64,000 bases of DNA, taken from positions 78,442,968-78,506,967 of the forward strand of contig JASWHV010000012.1 of assembly GCA_030760725.1 (NCBI GenBank), given 5' to 3'. Every line of letters starts with the position of its first letter. Within the stretch, counting starts at the first letter, position 1. The DNA is from Neostapfia colusana. Taxonomy: Eukaryota; Streptophyta; Magnoliopsida; Poales; Poaceae. Position numbers and translations under genes: made by a program. Below, in pieces: positions 1 to 10,955 of this stretch. Under the pieces are notes generated by a model. It ran no database searches. It was not told the origin of the DNA and saw only the letters and a list, made by a program, of their open reading frames with translations.

Positions 1-622
1 TTTACAACTTTTCTGTTGAGTTCCAGAGGTGTTTCATCCCTTAACCACTCGAAAAATGCAGTAGAGTTGAAACTGTCCAGAAAACAGGACGGAGCAAAGA
101 CTCTCTGTAGACTCTCTGTAAATTAAGCATAACTTCCTGCATAAAAATCCAAAAATAGAAAATGAGGTGGTTCTGGGAAGCTTATGAGATGGGTTACAAC
201 TTTGTAACAGAAAGTTTTGTCAGATTAGGAACAGAAGTAACTGAGATTGTTGGATCAAATCAGTACCTAAGGCAGGGAGGTGCTGTCCAATTGTTCCCAG
301 AAATTCTGTTAACTTTGACATCTCATAACTTTTGAACCGGAGCAGATCTTAGGCCAACCAAATACTTTCTGGAAAGCTATTGAAGTTAACTTTAACTTTG
401 ATGTTGAGCTCCAGGACTGGTTTTGCTTTTAACCTGGCCTAAATCAGATTGCTATGGAAACTGGTCAGGGCTGTCATGGGAACAGCGGATCAGCAGTCAA
501 ATTTGTTTAAAAATTTGAACTATGTTTCCAAGTTTTAGGGGTTCAATGACATATCTTATGTTATAACTCAATGGTTTACTGTTCAAATAAATATTTGACA
601 TTTCTCAAATATATTTTTACAG
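1..622 (+). other. Leader of element 1, AT-rich, intron-like 3' part
   Basis: This untranslated stretch aligns closely with 41401-42019 of element 3 and, inverted, with 31001-31620 of element 2. It is AT-rich with many T runs and ends in TTTTTACAG directly before the ORF0 ATG, which is a good plant splice acceptor. I see no coding content. The predicted donor of the leader intron lies upstream of the window. Confidence 0.7.
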
Positions 623-1042
623 ATGGCAGCAGATAAACGGTTGGAGAACGGGTGGGTAGTTTCCCACTGCTCTGACCGTAGCGGCTACCCGGGAGCATTG
701 TGGCTAATGCTCCAATATTTCGGGTACAACCAGATGCCGCAATACTTCGCCAAGGAAGAAGGCGAAGAGGGGAACAAGACGTGGACGATCCATGTCGAGG
801 TTCCTGCAGGGCCTACGCCACCCGGTTGGGTGCCATTCACCGTCACGGTGAGAGGAAGACAACCGGAAGGGATGTGGCAAGTGGCAACCCGTGACACTAT
901 GTCACGTTTCTGCCAGCTACATGTGCAGGCTATGGAGGGTACTCCATACGCACTCGTTCCGGTGGAGGGACGAGCTCAGCATGTGTGGGAAGATTTCAGC
1001 AAGCGTAATGGTCTCCAAAGCACCATTATGCTTAGCGGGTAG
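623..1042 (+). pseudogene. Truncated ORF0 of element 1
   Basis: The first about 121 residues match the N-terminal domain of the 314-residue ORF0 of elements 2 and 3. After VW at about 984 the frame enters deleted gag-pol sequence and reads 18 unrelated residues to a stop at 1042. The coiled coil and acidic tail are lost. The junction lies in GTGGGAAG (985-992), an 8-base match shared by ORF0 (seen in element 2) and the start of protease (44639-44646 in element 3). That points to a microhomology-mediated deletion. The N-terminal domain is complete, so a stable product is conceivable, but loss of the rest makes function unlikely. Confidence 0.85.
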
Positions 1043-4000
1043 AGTGTACCCCACGTCTCTCATTATCTTAGAGGGACAGAAGGTCGATGTCATCCTAGGG
1101 ATGTCGTGGTTAACCCGCCACGGCGCTGTTTTAGACACCGTCCTTCGAGTCGTGCACTTAAACTCAGAAGTGCACGGTTCTCACTCATTATTTCTGGACA
1201 GTCCAGAAATAAAACTTCCAAGTGTCTATCAAGCCACAACCATCAGGTTGGAAGACATTCCAGTGGTCCGAGAATTCCCTGATGTATTCCCGGATGATTT
1301 GCCGGGGATGCCACCCGATAGAGAGGTGGAGTTCAAGATTGAACTTGCACCGGGAACCATGCCAATATCCCGAAGGCCGTACAAGATGGCGCCCAAGGAG
1401 TTGGCTGAACTGAAGACTCAGCTCACGGACCTTCTGGAGAAGGGTTTTATTAGGCCGAGCTCCTCGCCATGGGGCTGTTCGGCATTATTTGTCAAAAAGA
1501 AGGATGAAACGTTGCGGCTTTGCGTGGACTACCGTCCATTAAATGCCGTAACCATCAAGAACAAGTACCCGTTGCCACGGATCGACATGTTGTTTGATCA
1601 GTTGGTCGAAGCAAAGGTCTTTTCCAAGATGGATTTAAGATCCGGGTACCATCAGATTAAGATCAGGGCTGAGGACATTCCAAAGACAGCTTTTTCGACA
1701 AGGTACGGACTTTATGAGTACCTGGTCATGTCCTTCGGCCTCACCAATGCTCCAGCTCACTTCATGTACTTAATGAACTCGGTGTTCATGCCGGAGCTGG
1801 ACAAGTTTGTCGTGGTCTTCATCGACGACATCCTGGTATACTCCAAGTCGGAGGAAGATCACAAGAAACACCTGCGTATAGTCTTGCAACGGCTGCGGGA
1901 TCACAAGTTATACGCAAAGTTCAGCAAATGCGAGTTTTGGATATCGCAAGTGCCTTTCCTCGGGCATATCATCTCAGCGGAGGGTATCGCTGTGGACCCG
2001 AGCAAAATCACGCAAGTGCTGAATTGGAAATCCCCGAGAACTGTTCATGAGGTACGGAGTTTCCTCGGACTCGCGGGATATTATCGGAGGTTCATTCCGA
2101 ACTTCTCGAAGATTGCCAAGCCAATGACAGAGCTGCTAAAGAAGGCTACCAAATATGTTTGGAGTCCAGCATGTGAAGCAGCATTCAAGGCTTTAGTCAA
2201 GCACCTGACATCAGCACCGGTTTTGGCGCAGCCAGACACAACAAAACCGTTCGATGTGTACTGCGATGCATCTGGCATTGGGCTCGGATGTGTGCTGATG
2301 CAAGACCGAAGAGTGGTTGCGTATGGATCACGACAGCTTAGGAACCATGAGCAAAATTATCCAACTCACGATTTGGAGCTCGCTGCCGTGGTACTTGCAC
2401 TGAAAATGTGGAGGCACTACCTACTCGGTAACCTCGTACATTTATATACCGACCACAAAAGCCTCAAGTACATCTTCACTCAGAAGGAGCTGAACATGAG
2501 GCAACGAAGATGGTTGGAACTGATAAAGGATTACGAGATAGAGATCCATTATCATCCGGGCAAGGCAAACGTTGTGGCAGACGCGCTAAGCCGCAAGTCA
2601 CACGTCAATAATCTGACCATCACACCGTTGGAAGAGAGCGAACCACCACTACATGTGATTCCACATGGAGCTCTCTACAACCTAGCTTTGATCCCCACCA
2701 TCCGTGAAGAGATAGCGGCAGCCCAGAAGAATGACAAGGGCATGTCACATTTGCGGAGACGTGTAGACAGTGGGGAGTTGAAATGTTTCCGGAAGGACGG
2801 AGACGGCGTCCTATGGTTCAAGGACCGGATCGTCGTACCCCGAAACCCGGAGTTACGGAAGAAAATCTTTGATGAGGCTCACTTATCAAAGTTTTCTATT
2901 CACCCCGGCAGCAACAAGATGTATCAAGAACTCAGAAGCAAGTTTTGGTGGACACGGATGAAGCGAGAGACTGCAAAATACGTGTCCGAGTGTGATACAT
3001 GTCGACGGGTGAAGGCAGACCACATGCGGAAACCGGGACTGCTGCAACCACTGGGCATTCCTGCCTGGAAGTGGGAGGACGTGAGCATGGATTTCGTCGT
3101 CGGTTTACCCACCACCTTACAGAAACATGATTCTGTGTGGGTGATCGTCGATCGGCTCACCAAAGTTGCCCATTTCATCCCGGTCAACACCAACTACAAC
3201 GCCAAGAAGTACGCTGAACTGTACATCTCACGGATCCTATGCTTATATGGCGTACCCCGTACCATCGTATCGGACCGGGGCACTTTATTTGTGTCCCGTT
3301 TTTGGGAGCAGCTACACGCTGCCTTGGGGACGAAGCTGATCCGTAGTTCAGCCTACCACCCGCAGACGGATGGGCAAACGGAGCGGGTAAATCAAATCCT
3401 AGAAGACATGCTACGAGCTTGCGCTATCGACCACGGCAAGAATTGGGATGATCACTTGCCATTAGCCGAGTTCTCGTACAACAATGGGTACCAAGCCAGC
3501 ATCAAGATGGCGCCCTACGAGGCGCTATACGGCAGGAAATGCCGCACACCACTGAACTGGTGTGAATCTGGCGAGAGGGTTACCTTCGGGATTGATCTTG
3601 TCAACAACGCGGAAGAAAAGGTTCGATTAATTCAAGCGAACCTAAAAGCCGCTCAATCCCGACAGAAACAGTATGCGGACCGGAGGAGGCGCCCATTACA
3701 ATTCGAAGTTGGAGACCACGTATATCTACGAGTGTCTCCAATGAAGGGCGTAAACAGATTTGGGGTGAGAGGAAAGTTGGCACCCCGATTCATCGGTCCA
3801 TTCCAGATTACCGAAAGATGTGGATCGGTAGCATACCGGCTGAAATTACCAGAAGCACTTTCCGGTGTGCACGACGTCTTTCACGTTTCCCAGCTGAGGA
3901 AGTGTCTCAAGCTATCAACTACCGTTCAGCTGGAAGACATTGAAGAACTGCAGCCGGATCTCACCTATCGGGAGGAACCGGTGCAGATTGTTGATGAGAA

Positions 4001-4139
4001 GGCCCGAACCACACGCAACCGTACGTTGTGGTTCTACAAGGTTCTGTGGAGTAATCACTCCATGGACGAAGCGACATGGGAGAGCGAAGAATTCCTTCGC
4101 ACTAACTACCCCGACTTTTTCACGTCGCATATCCGGTAA
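891..4139 (+). pseudogene. pol: Pol polyprotein of element 1, gag and protease N-terminus deleted
   Basis: The open frame covers 1082 codons; true pol sequence begins at about 993 after the deletion junction, and codons before that are out-of-frame ORF0. Domains in order: remnant of the aspartic protease without its DSGATH active site; reverse transcriptase with VVVFIDDILVYS at about 1810-1845; RNase H starting at FDVYCDASG; integrase with the HHCC zinc finger (HLSKFSIHPG to CDTC) and the D,D,E core (MDFVVG, SDRGT, DGQTERVNQ); a GPF module; and a C-terminal chromodomain ending near TNYPDFF. Without gag and protease it cannot make particles by itself, though the enzyme domains look undamaged. 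Identity to element 3 pol is very high. Confidence 0.92.
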
Positions 4140-4173
4140 TTTTCCACCGTCCTCTCTCTCATTTTCACCTTAT

Positions 4174-4190
4174 AATCTCGGGACGAGATT
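4174..4190 (+). promoter_or_regulatory. Conserved 7-bp-stem hairpin before the polypurine tract, element 1
   Basis: AATCTCG-GGA-CGAGATT is a perfect inverted repeat between the pol stop codon and the polypurine tract. The same stem occurs at the same place in elements 2, 3 and 4. Its function is unknown. Confidence 0.7.
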
Positions 4191-4194
4191 CTTT

Positions 4195-4208
4195 TAAGGG
4201 GGGAGGAA
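4195..4208 (+). promoter_or_regulatory. Polypurine tract of element 1
   Basis: The purine run AAGGGGGGAGGAA directly precedes the 3' LTR start TGTAAGGG. In LTR retrotransposons this primes plus-strand DNA synthesis. The same tract is present in all four chromoviruses here. Confidence 0.9.
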
Positions 4209-6762
4209 TGTAAGGGCCTCAGTTTTTGACACTCATTTGCAGTGTTCATCACCACACCACACACCTCATTTGAGGAAAAATGATGAACACAAATAAAGAG
4301 CAAGTAACAATTATCAACATGCTCATTAGGGGACAAACTCACACATTGCAAAAGTGGTACTTCCCACATGTGATATAGATGGGCTGGACATATGAAAACT
4401 CCTACACTTTGCTAAGGATGTCCATGCCAAGTTTCACCCAAATTCAAAACATTTTTGAGGTCATCTTGGGTGTAGATAGGAAAGGGGCAGTTTGAAAACA
4501 TATTCAAATTCAGACTGTTTTCACCCACTGAATTTAAAAGTGGAAGGCATATTCTTGCTCAGCACATTTTTGTGAGCTCACACACCAATTTTCACTCCAT
4601 TTGGAGTTGATCTTGACATGAGCTAAGGGGGAGAAATTCAAACTTTATTTGAATTTCAAACTGCACTTGTGCTGAAATTCATTCAAACCAAACATCATTT
4701 GAACTTTGATCAATTCAAATGGCTCTTGGGTGAATAATTTGAGTTGCCAAGGGTAGAATAGGGTTCACTGTTTACCACAGCTGTTAGGAATAAATTTCAG
4801 AGGTTAAAAGAGGAGTGGGACCCACATGTCAGCCTCAGCCTCAAAGCAAACCGACTGAAACACAGTTCAGTCGGTTCCCGGCAGCTGTGCGCGCGCGCCA
4901 CCGAAGGGGGCAGCCGGCGCCAGCTCCTGCTGCGTGCCCCAAGCCGGAGGCCAGCCGGCCGAGCTATTTATTCCCTCCCCGGCGTGCCTCAGTCACCATT
5001 TCCCCGAGCTACCGACGTGCGCGACTGCTTTTCCCACTGCCATCGCCGCCGCTCGAGTTCCTGCTTGATCAAGCCGATCGCAGCTCCCTCTTTCCATTCC
5101 AAGGTCCCAGCAAGGTACTAGCAACCATCCTCCATCCTTCCCATTGATAGAAATCGATTGAAACCGAGTGATATCGGCTGTGCCGAAAGATCAAACTCGG
5201 AACTGGAAACCGCCGCACCTCGGGCTCTCGTGGACAGCCCAACCTGGGCGTTGTCACGCCCGAGCCAAGGCACCCTTGGACGCGCAAGTGATCGGTGCTG
5301 CTCATCCCCGAGCCACAGCTCGAGTGGTTGCTCACCGGCGGCGAATTTCCATTTTTCCCCTTTCTGTGTGCAGAACGACCCTCGGGTACGATTCTGTTTA
5401 ATTCGTGCTCTAGAAAGGATTAGAGGGCCTCAGGCCACTCCCACACGAACTAGACACGGTGACGCACAAGTTGCCTTCACAACTCTGGGCCGGAGAACTT
5501 CTGTGCCCGGCGTAATTCAAGGTCTACTAATGGCGGAACGCACGGGGGGTATCGGGCGCACGGTGAGGACCTATTTCGGGCCTTCCCCGAGCTGCCCCGA
5601 GTTCATGTCGACCTTCTCTGAGGTCCACTGATGCTCCCCGACCGGTTTCCCAAGTAGCTGAGGCACTAGGAGCATCAGCCGACATGGCCGAAGTCGTTCC
5701 GATATGGCGGCTCGTCGCCGACCATGCTCCGGCCGTTGTCATGAGCAGCTGACCCTCGGATCATGTTCCCCAAGTAAAAGTAGGCAGGGGCGGCCAGAAT
5801 CAAGAAGTTTGAAGCTGTACAGCAGCCGGCGGCGAGCTCTCCGGCGAGGTCCCTCGGCGGCGGAGCGCGGGTGTCGCGAGGTTGAAGAAGGGGGTGGACC
5901 CCAGCTGTCAGCGGCCGATATTTTGAATCGGGATCCGGCTGCGGCCGGGATCGGGTGTGCTGGCGCGCAAAAGCCTTGTGGGCCGCGGTGTGCTGTCGCT
6001 TCGGCGTGCGACGCGTGTCCCCTGGGCCCACGCGCGAGTTTAAACTTTTCCCCGATTTTCAGATTTCCTTCAAACTTCAAATCCTTATAACTTTGGCTAG
6101 AAAGCTCCAAATTGAGTGAACCAAATTTTGCTGGATTCAGCTCTCTGAGTACTTTCCAGAAAATCAAGTTTCACTTCATGAAATTCCTTAATTCTCCAGA
6201 ATTAATTCCTTAAAGTTTAAACTGTTAGGAATTTTAACTGGAGAATCATTTGGAGGAAAATCCTGAAATTTTGCTGAGATGTTCACCAAAATATCCTTGA
6301 ACTACCATAAAAATTTCAGATCCATTTGAGCTCATTTAGTCCACCTAATGGTGTGATTAGTAAAACTGTTCCAGAGAAAATAGAAAATGTTCAGAAACAT
6401 TTTCAGAATTTTCTCTGAAATTGTTTAGCTCATATCTTTAGTTAGAGACTTCCAAATTAAGTGAGACCAATTCCATTAGAACCCTCTGAAAATCTAGTTT
6501 TCAGAAAGTCATAGTTTGTTTCATGAAAATACTTAGAACACCCTAAAAGCCTTTAATTAAGGTCAAGGACATAATTATTTGTGGAGGGCTCAAATGAGCT
6601 TTGCTGCAACTAAAACTTGACCAAGTCTCTGTTTAGGTTGTAACCAAGCCACAGTAAAAGTTTCACAGTCATTAGGTCTATCTAGTAAAGGTTATAGACT
6701 TCACAACTTCAAAGTTAATACAAAAGCATTTAATTAATACATACATTGTTCTTATCATGTAG

Positions 6763-8022
6763 TCGCTAAGGTCGAGGAGGAACCCGAAGTCCTAGACTTC
6801 GTTACTCCGGAGGAACAGCTAGCCTACGACCAAGAGCAGCAAGGCAAGCCCCGGTTTGCATTAACCATTTTATAAATTTTTATTGTTTTGAGCACATACT
6901 TGTTTTCTTTATGTTGTGCATCAGAGTCTTGTTTGGAAACCCCACTGCATAGCCAAGAAAACCATGGGTTGGGGTTTAGGATTGCAAACCCCGTTAGCCA
7001 CTGCATTGCTAGGATAGAGTAGGATTCGGTACAAGTCGAGTAGTTGGAACTACTCGCGAGAATAGGCTAGAGGCACATTGCTCGGGTAGAGATAGCACAT
7101 GAAACACATGGCAAGAAAATGAGACCGAGCGGAGAGTAAGGGCAGCAGGACTTTGGGGCCTGTGTGCTGTAGCTCCGCTTGTGTCGATTGAGGACCGAGC
7201 CGTGTGCGGGCCTGTTGAACAAGCTAGAACAGTACCGAAGACCTACCGGCTATATGGGAACCGGGAAACTGATGTAACTCGGGTAGCTGGGTATTGAGGC
7301 ATTGCCCGTCGTTCAGAGGGTAGGTTGAGAGCTCGAGGTGTAAATCAGCTGGCGGCACAGAGATGCGCGTGCAGGGACCTCTTGCTCGGGACGATGGGAC
7401 CGGTTCAATATTTGGCTAACGGGTGAAAGGTAGTCGCGTACGGCGTCCGTGATGGTTGTTGTAGGCAACATCGAGTACGGGCGTACGTGACGGGTTGTTC
7501 GGGTAACCCTGCAGGTGTAAATTGATTATAATCGCCGTCCCTCGCGGTCAGTGAGTACCACTTGTTCACTGTACCGTGACGTAGAAAGAACAGGCTAGTT
7601 ACATGTTAAAATGTTGCTGATTGAAAGCTGGACATTGATTGTTAATGATATGTTGTAGCTTAGTGCTAACTAAAGTTCTTTTCAACTTTGGGCAAAGTAC
7701 ATGAGAGAAATGCGTTTCTTGTTTGATTGCGGCTCTCTCATGTGCCTTCGCGTAAGGTTCTCCACAACCTGCTGCTAAAACTTGAAAGTAAGGTTCTACT
7801 AATTAGGCGAGTCCTTGCAAATGATTTTACCTCATGTAACCCATTACCCTCATGTAGAAGTTCCATGTTTAGGTGAGACGGGTCAGACTTGCTGAGCCTT
7901 CGTGCTCACTGCTTGTGTTTGAAGCTTTTGCAGGGTTCTATGAGGAAGGGACTCCCGAAGAGGAGACGGAACCCCAGGAGGGGAACCCCGTCGAGTGGGA
8001 GTCGTGCACGCCGCAGAGTTAG
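6763..8022 (+). CDS. LTR-resident spliced acidic ORF, last two exons (element 1)
   Basis: Exon A is 6763-6843 (81 nt) after the acceptor ATCATGTAG; it is rich in Glu and ends in YDQEQQ. It is followed by AAG|GCAAGC, a match to the GC-AG donor consensus. Exon B is 7934-8022 after the acceptor CTTTTGCAG; it is acidic, ends PVEWESCTPQS and stops at TAG. Both joints are phase 1 and rejoin in frame through a split Gly codon, with a 1090 nt intron. Using the nearest GT instead of GC gives an immediate stop. A possible first exon at 5704-5773 (ATG, phase 1 donor CCAA|GTAAAA) fits the frame but is not conserved in element 2. No known family is recognised and function is unknown. Exon structure is inferred without transcripts. 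Confidence 0.5.
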
Positions 8023-8143
8023 TGTGCGTGTGTGCTAGCAAGGACACGTTCGAGGGCTGAACGTGCACTTGATGCTTAGTCTACGCCCGCGAGTGTGGAC
8101 TAAACTTATTTTGATGTAAACATGTTGATAAACTTGTTTATGT

Positions 8144-8149
8144 AATAAA
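8144..8149 (+). terminator. Poly(A) signal in the LTR of element 1
   Basis: AATAAA lies 106 bases before the LTR end and 122 bases after the stop of the LTR ORF. It is conserved in every complete LTR of this family in the window (for example 51793-51798). Confidence 0.7.
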
Positions 8150-8254
8150 GCTTCCGCTTCCGCTTTGTACCTTTGACGTGTGTTATGCGGTGCTGTGCAA
8201 CGCAGCACCCCTCAGCGTGATCCTGGCTCGACAGGACCCAAAGGGGTCGTGTCA

Positions 8255-8861
8255 GGCGCGACATCCAGGTACCTTCGGCCTGTTGTCGCTTAAGAGGAGT
8301 CCCGTTGGGATGATGATCCTGGGACCTCTTGGGGTCACCACCGGACGGAGCGCCATCTCCAGAAGCAGGAGGTGCAGGCACCCTGTTTCCCCGACTTGGC
8401 ACGGATGCCGCCACCAGAGGAGATCGAGCGCACTTCTTCTCTGGGGGCGGGTTGGAAGCCATGACAGGGGAGAGCTCAAGGACAAGGAAGAAAAGGGCAC
8501 AAGAATCCAAGGAAAAGCGCTGGGAAGTGCGAAGGGAAGCCGCGATGCGGACCGAGCGCTGATGACAGGTGGACCCAAGCCGTCCAGCTGAAGCGGTGGG
8601 TCAAGGAGTGAGTCTCCCAAGGAGACGAGCCGGCAAGGCACTCGGTGGTTCCCGAAGAAAGCGCCACAACATGCAGAAGTGGCAGCCTTGAGAACCGCCG
8701 CAGTAAAAGCAACCATTAAGTGGGCGCACGCTCCCACGATCCCGCGACTGTTCGTGCTCCGGCAGAGGTCAAGGCGGGACTTAGAGAAAATGCGCGGAAC
8801 AGAAGAGACGGAGGCACCACCTCGGGCTCGCCATCTCCCCCGTGATGGGCCCGGGGGCCAC
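8255..8861 (+). mobile_element. 3' internal end of a Tat-type element, cut by element 1
   Basis: The stretch ends with a purine-rich tract GGGCCCGGGGGCCA just before the LTR at 8862, the same arrangement as at 18260-18279 before another LTR of this family. The segment is therefore the tail of a Tat internal region whose upstream part is outside or beyond element 1. On the minus strand a frame opens at 8462 (start MASNPPPEKK) and runs into the element 1 LTR at 8254. Tat elements are known to carry antisense ORFs in this region, so it may be a remnant of one, but coding is unproven. Confidence 0.6.
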
Positions 8862-9945
8862 TGTCGGTACCCTAGATATGGGTACCCCCACGCACAAGGG
8901 AAAATGACTAAGGATCTCTTCCTTCTCCGCAGGGAGAGCTCCGAAGGCACCACGTGTCCTGCGGGGCCGGACATCCCTCTCCTCAGAGGAGAGCTCCGGG
9001 CCCGCCACGTGGTCAGCAGCAGCCGGACCTCCCCCCTCCGCGGGGAGAGCTCCGAAGGCGCCACGTGTCCCGCAGGGCCGGACCTCCCTCTCCTCAGAGG
9101 AGAGCTCCGGGCCCGCCATGTGGCCGATAGAAGTCAGACCTCCCCCCTCCGCGGGGAGAGGTCCGAAGGCTCCACGTGTCCCATGGGGCCGGACCTCCCT
9201 CTCCTCAGAAGAGAGCTCCAGGCCCGCCACGTGGCAAGCAGGACGGCGCTGCCTTCCCCCGCGCGGTAGGCAGCAGGCGTAAAGACGCACCATACCTTGC
9301 CCGTACAAGGTACTCAAGGGCCGCGCCTTCCCAAGATGCGAAGACGCGGAGCACGCCTCTGTCAGGTGCCATTGCGCCCAGTCGCATCGCAGACTGGCGC
9401 GCCGTGTCAGAACCTGCCAGCCAATAAACACAGTGACAAGACATCCCATGCCGCCCCCACCGTCATCAACAACTACAACTAGCTTGCGGCATGGGCAGGG
9501 CGGCAGAATGAAGACTCGGAAGCCTTCGCTAGAGACAACAACCGACATAACTGCAGATACGATTGTCGGTAGGCAATCTCCCCGGGACCACCTCTCGGGT
9601 CCCGGGCCCCCTTGTAAGCCGCTCAAGCCTTGGACTATAAAAGGCTCGGGTAGGCAACGTTAGCAAGGGTTCGAACTCTGTGAACTCGCATCCTAGGCAT
9701 CACTCACCCTCAAGCTCAGGACTCCGGTTCTGAGCAACAAGTAATACAGCGAGCACCTCTGCTCACCGTGGACGTAGGGTTTTACGCTCCGGCGGCCCGA
9801 ACCACGTAAAACTCGCCGTGTCAAGCTTCTCCCTCACTCGTCCCTAACGCTGAAGCTCTCCGCAAGCGACTAGCCCCTCCGAAAAAGAACCTCCGCGGGC
9901 TGCCCAGAGCTGGTCCGGGGGAAGTGTCGACCACACACTTCGACA
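8862..9945 (+). repeat. Tat-type LTR B1 (1084 bp)
   Basis: The LTR starts TGTCGGTACCC and ends CACTTCGACA, as do the other copies at 10025, 12574 and 18280. A TATA box CTATAAAAG lies at 9635-9643. At about 8925-9235 it holds repeats of about 55 bp that alternate CCACGTGTCC and GCCACGTGGC cores (G-box type). It acts as the 3' LTR of the fragment before it. A foldback junction follows. Confidence 0.88.
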
Positions 9946-10024
9946 TACCCCATATTGAGGGTACCGACAATGACGAAGCTTCCTTCAGCGGCAAGCTCTC
10001 CCCGCCCACTTTCACGACGAACGG
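9946..10024. repeat. Foldback junction: inverted LTR tip plus gag start between two LTRs
   Basis: Bases 9946-9969 are the reverse complement of a Tat LTR start (TACCCCATATTGAGGG, then TACCGACA). They are followed by about 55 bases matching the gag start of the third Tat element (13960 onward), and then the next LTR begins at 10025 in forward orientation. The arrangement is a near-perfect 24 bp inverted repeat around a 55 bp loop. Confidence 0.75.
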
Positions 10025-10955
10025 TGTCAGTTCCCTCAATATGGGGTACCCCCGCGCACAGGGGAAACTGCCTAAGGACCTCGCCCTTCTCCGCAGGGAG
10101 AGTTCTGAAGGTGCCACGTGTCCCGCGGGGCTGGACCTCCCTCTCCTCAGAGGAAAGCTCCGGTCTCTCCACGTGGCCAACAGAGCCGGACCTCCCTCCT
10201 CCACGGAGAGAGCTACCTGCCCCCACGCGGTAGGCAGCAAGAGTAAAGACACGCCATACCTTGCCCGTACAAGGTATTCAAGACCCGCACCTTCCCAAGG
10301 CGCGGAGACGCGGAGCACGCCTCTGTCAGGTGCCGTTGCGCCCAGTCACATCGCAGTGAAGACTGGCACGCCGCGTCAGAGGTTGTACACCAATAAACAC
10401 AGCGACAAGACATCCCCTGCCGCCCCTGCCATTATCAACCACTACGACTAGCTTGCGGCATGGGCAGGGCGGCAGAACAAAGACTCAGAAGCCTCCGCCA
10501 GAGACAACTACCGACGTAACTGCAATATACGGTAGATGGCAGGCAAATCTCCTCGGGACCACCTGTCGGGTCTCGGGCCCACCTTGTAAGCCGCCCGGGC
10601 CTTGGACTATAAAAGGCTCGGGTAGGCAATGTTAGCAAGGGTTCGCTCCTCAGCCATTCACACTTGAGGGTTCGACTCTTTGCGCATGTTCCCTAGACAT
10701 TCTAGCTCTCAGGTCATCCTCAAGCTCAGGACTCCGGTTCTGAGCTCCAAGAAATACTACGAGCACCTCTGCTCACCGTGGGCGTAGGGTTTTACGCTCC
10801 GGCGGCCTGAACCACGTAAAAATCTCTATGTCAAGCTTCTCCTTACATCGTCCCTAATGCGTAAGCTCTCCATGAGAGTCTAGACCCTCCAAAAAAGAAC
10901 CTCCGTGGGCTGCCCAGAGCAGGCCCGGGGGAAGTGTCGACAACACACTTCGACA
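10025..10955 (+). repeat. Tat-type LTR B2 (931 bp), 5' LTR of the outer Tat element
   Basis: The LTR starts TGTCAGTTCCC (a slightly mutated start) and ends CACTTCGACA. The TATA box CTATAAAAG is at 10607-10615. It has fewer G-box repeat units than the other copies (about 10080-10205), which accounts for its shorter length. It is followed directly by RNase H sequence with no primer site, so gag through RT are deleted. Confidence 0.85.

Larger units (their letters stand above)
1..8254 (+). mobile_element. Chromovirus element 1 (Ty3/Gypsy, Tekay-like), 5'-truncated by the window edge
   Basis: The element runs from mid-leader (base 1 aligns with about 41401 of element 3) through a truncated ORF0, pol, polypurine tract and a complete 3' LTR ending at 8254 in GTGTCA. 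Its 5' LTR and primer site lie outside the window, so the target duplication cannot be tested; if present it would be GGCGC at 8255-8259. Relative to element 3 it lacks about 2.25 kb covering the end of ORF0, all of gag and the start of protease. Pol is still one open frame. It is therefore a non-autonomous deletion derivative that keeps RT, RNase H, integrase and chromodomain. Confidence 0.93.
4209..8254 (+). repeat. 3' LTR of element 1 (4046 bp)
   Basis: The LTR starts TGTAAGGG and ends GTGTCA, matching element 3 LTRs end to end. The 5' third has AT-rich U3 and a GC-rich core with a TATA-like GCTATTTATT near 4968. An AT-rich block at about 6050-6760 looks like an intron, and two short acidic coding exons follow (6763-6843 and 7934-8022). 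A poly(A) signal AATAAA lies at 8144-8149. With promoter near base 760 and poly(A) near base 3940 of the LTR, R would be about 3 kb, which is unusually long. Confidence 0.92.

Noticed and set aside
5158..5631. Open frame of 157 codons in the GC-rich part of the element 1 LTR (and 120-184 codon relatives in other LTRs)
   Set aside because: Its length and end vary among copies (frameshift and stop differences), unlike the short acidic exons further downstream. Probably GC-rich leader sequence without stops.
8252..9626. Overlapping open minus-strand frames of 270-281 codons across LTR B1
   Set aside because: They read through the G-box repeat array and the LTR boundary. Repeats of GC-rich DNA without stops explain them, and they are not conserved between the LTR copies.
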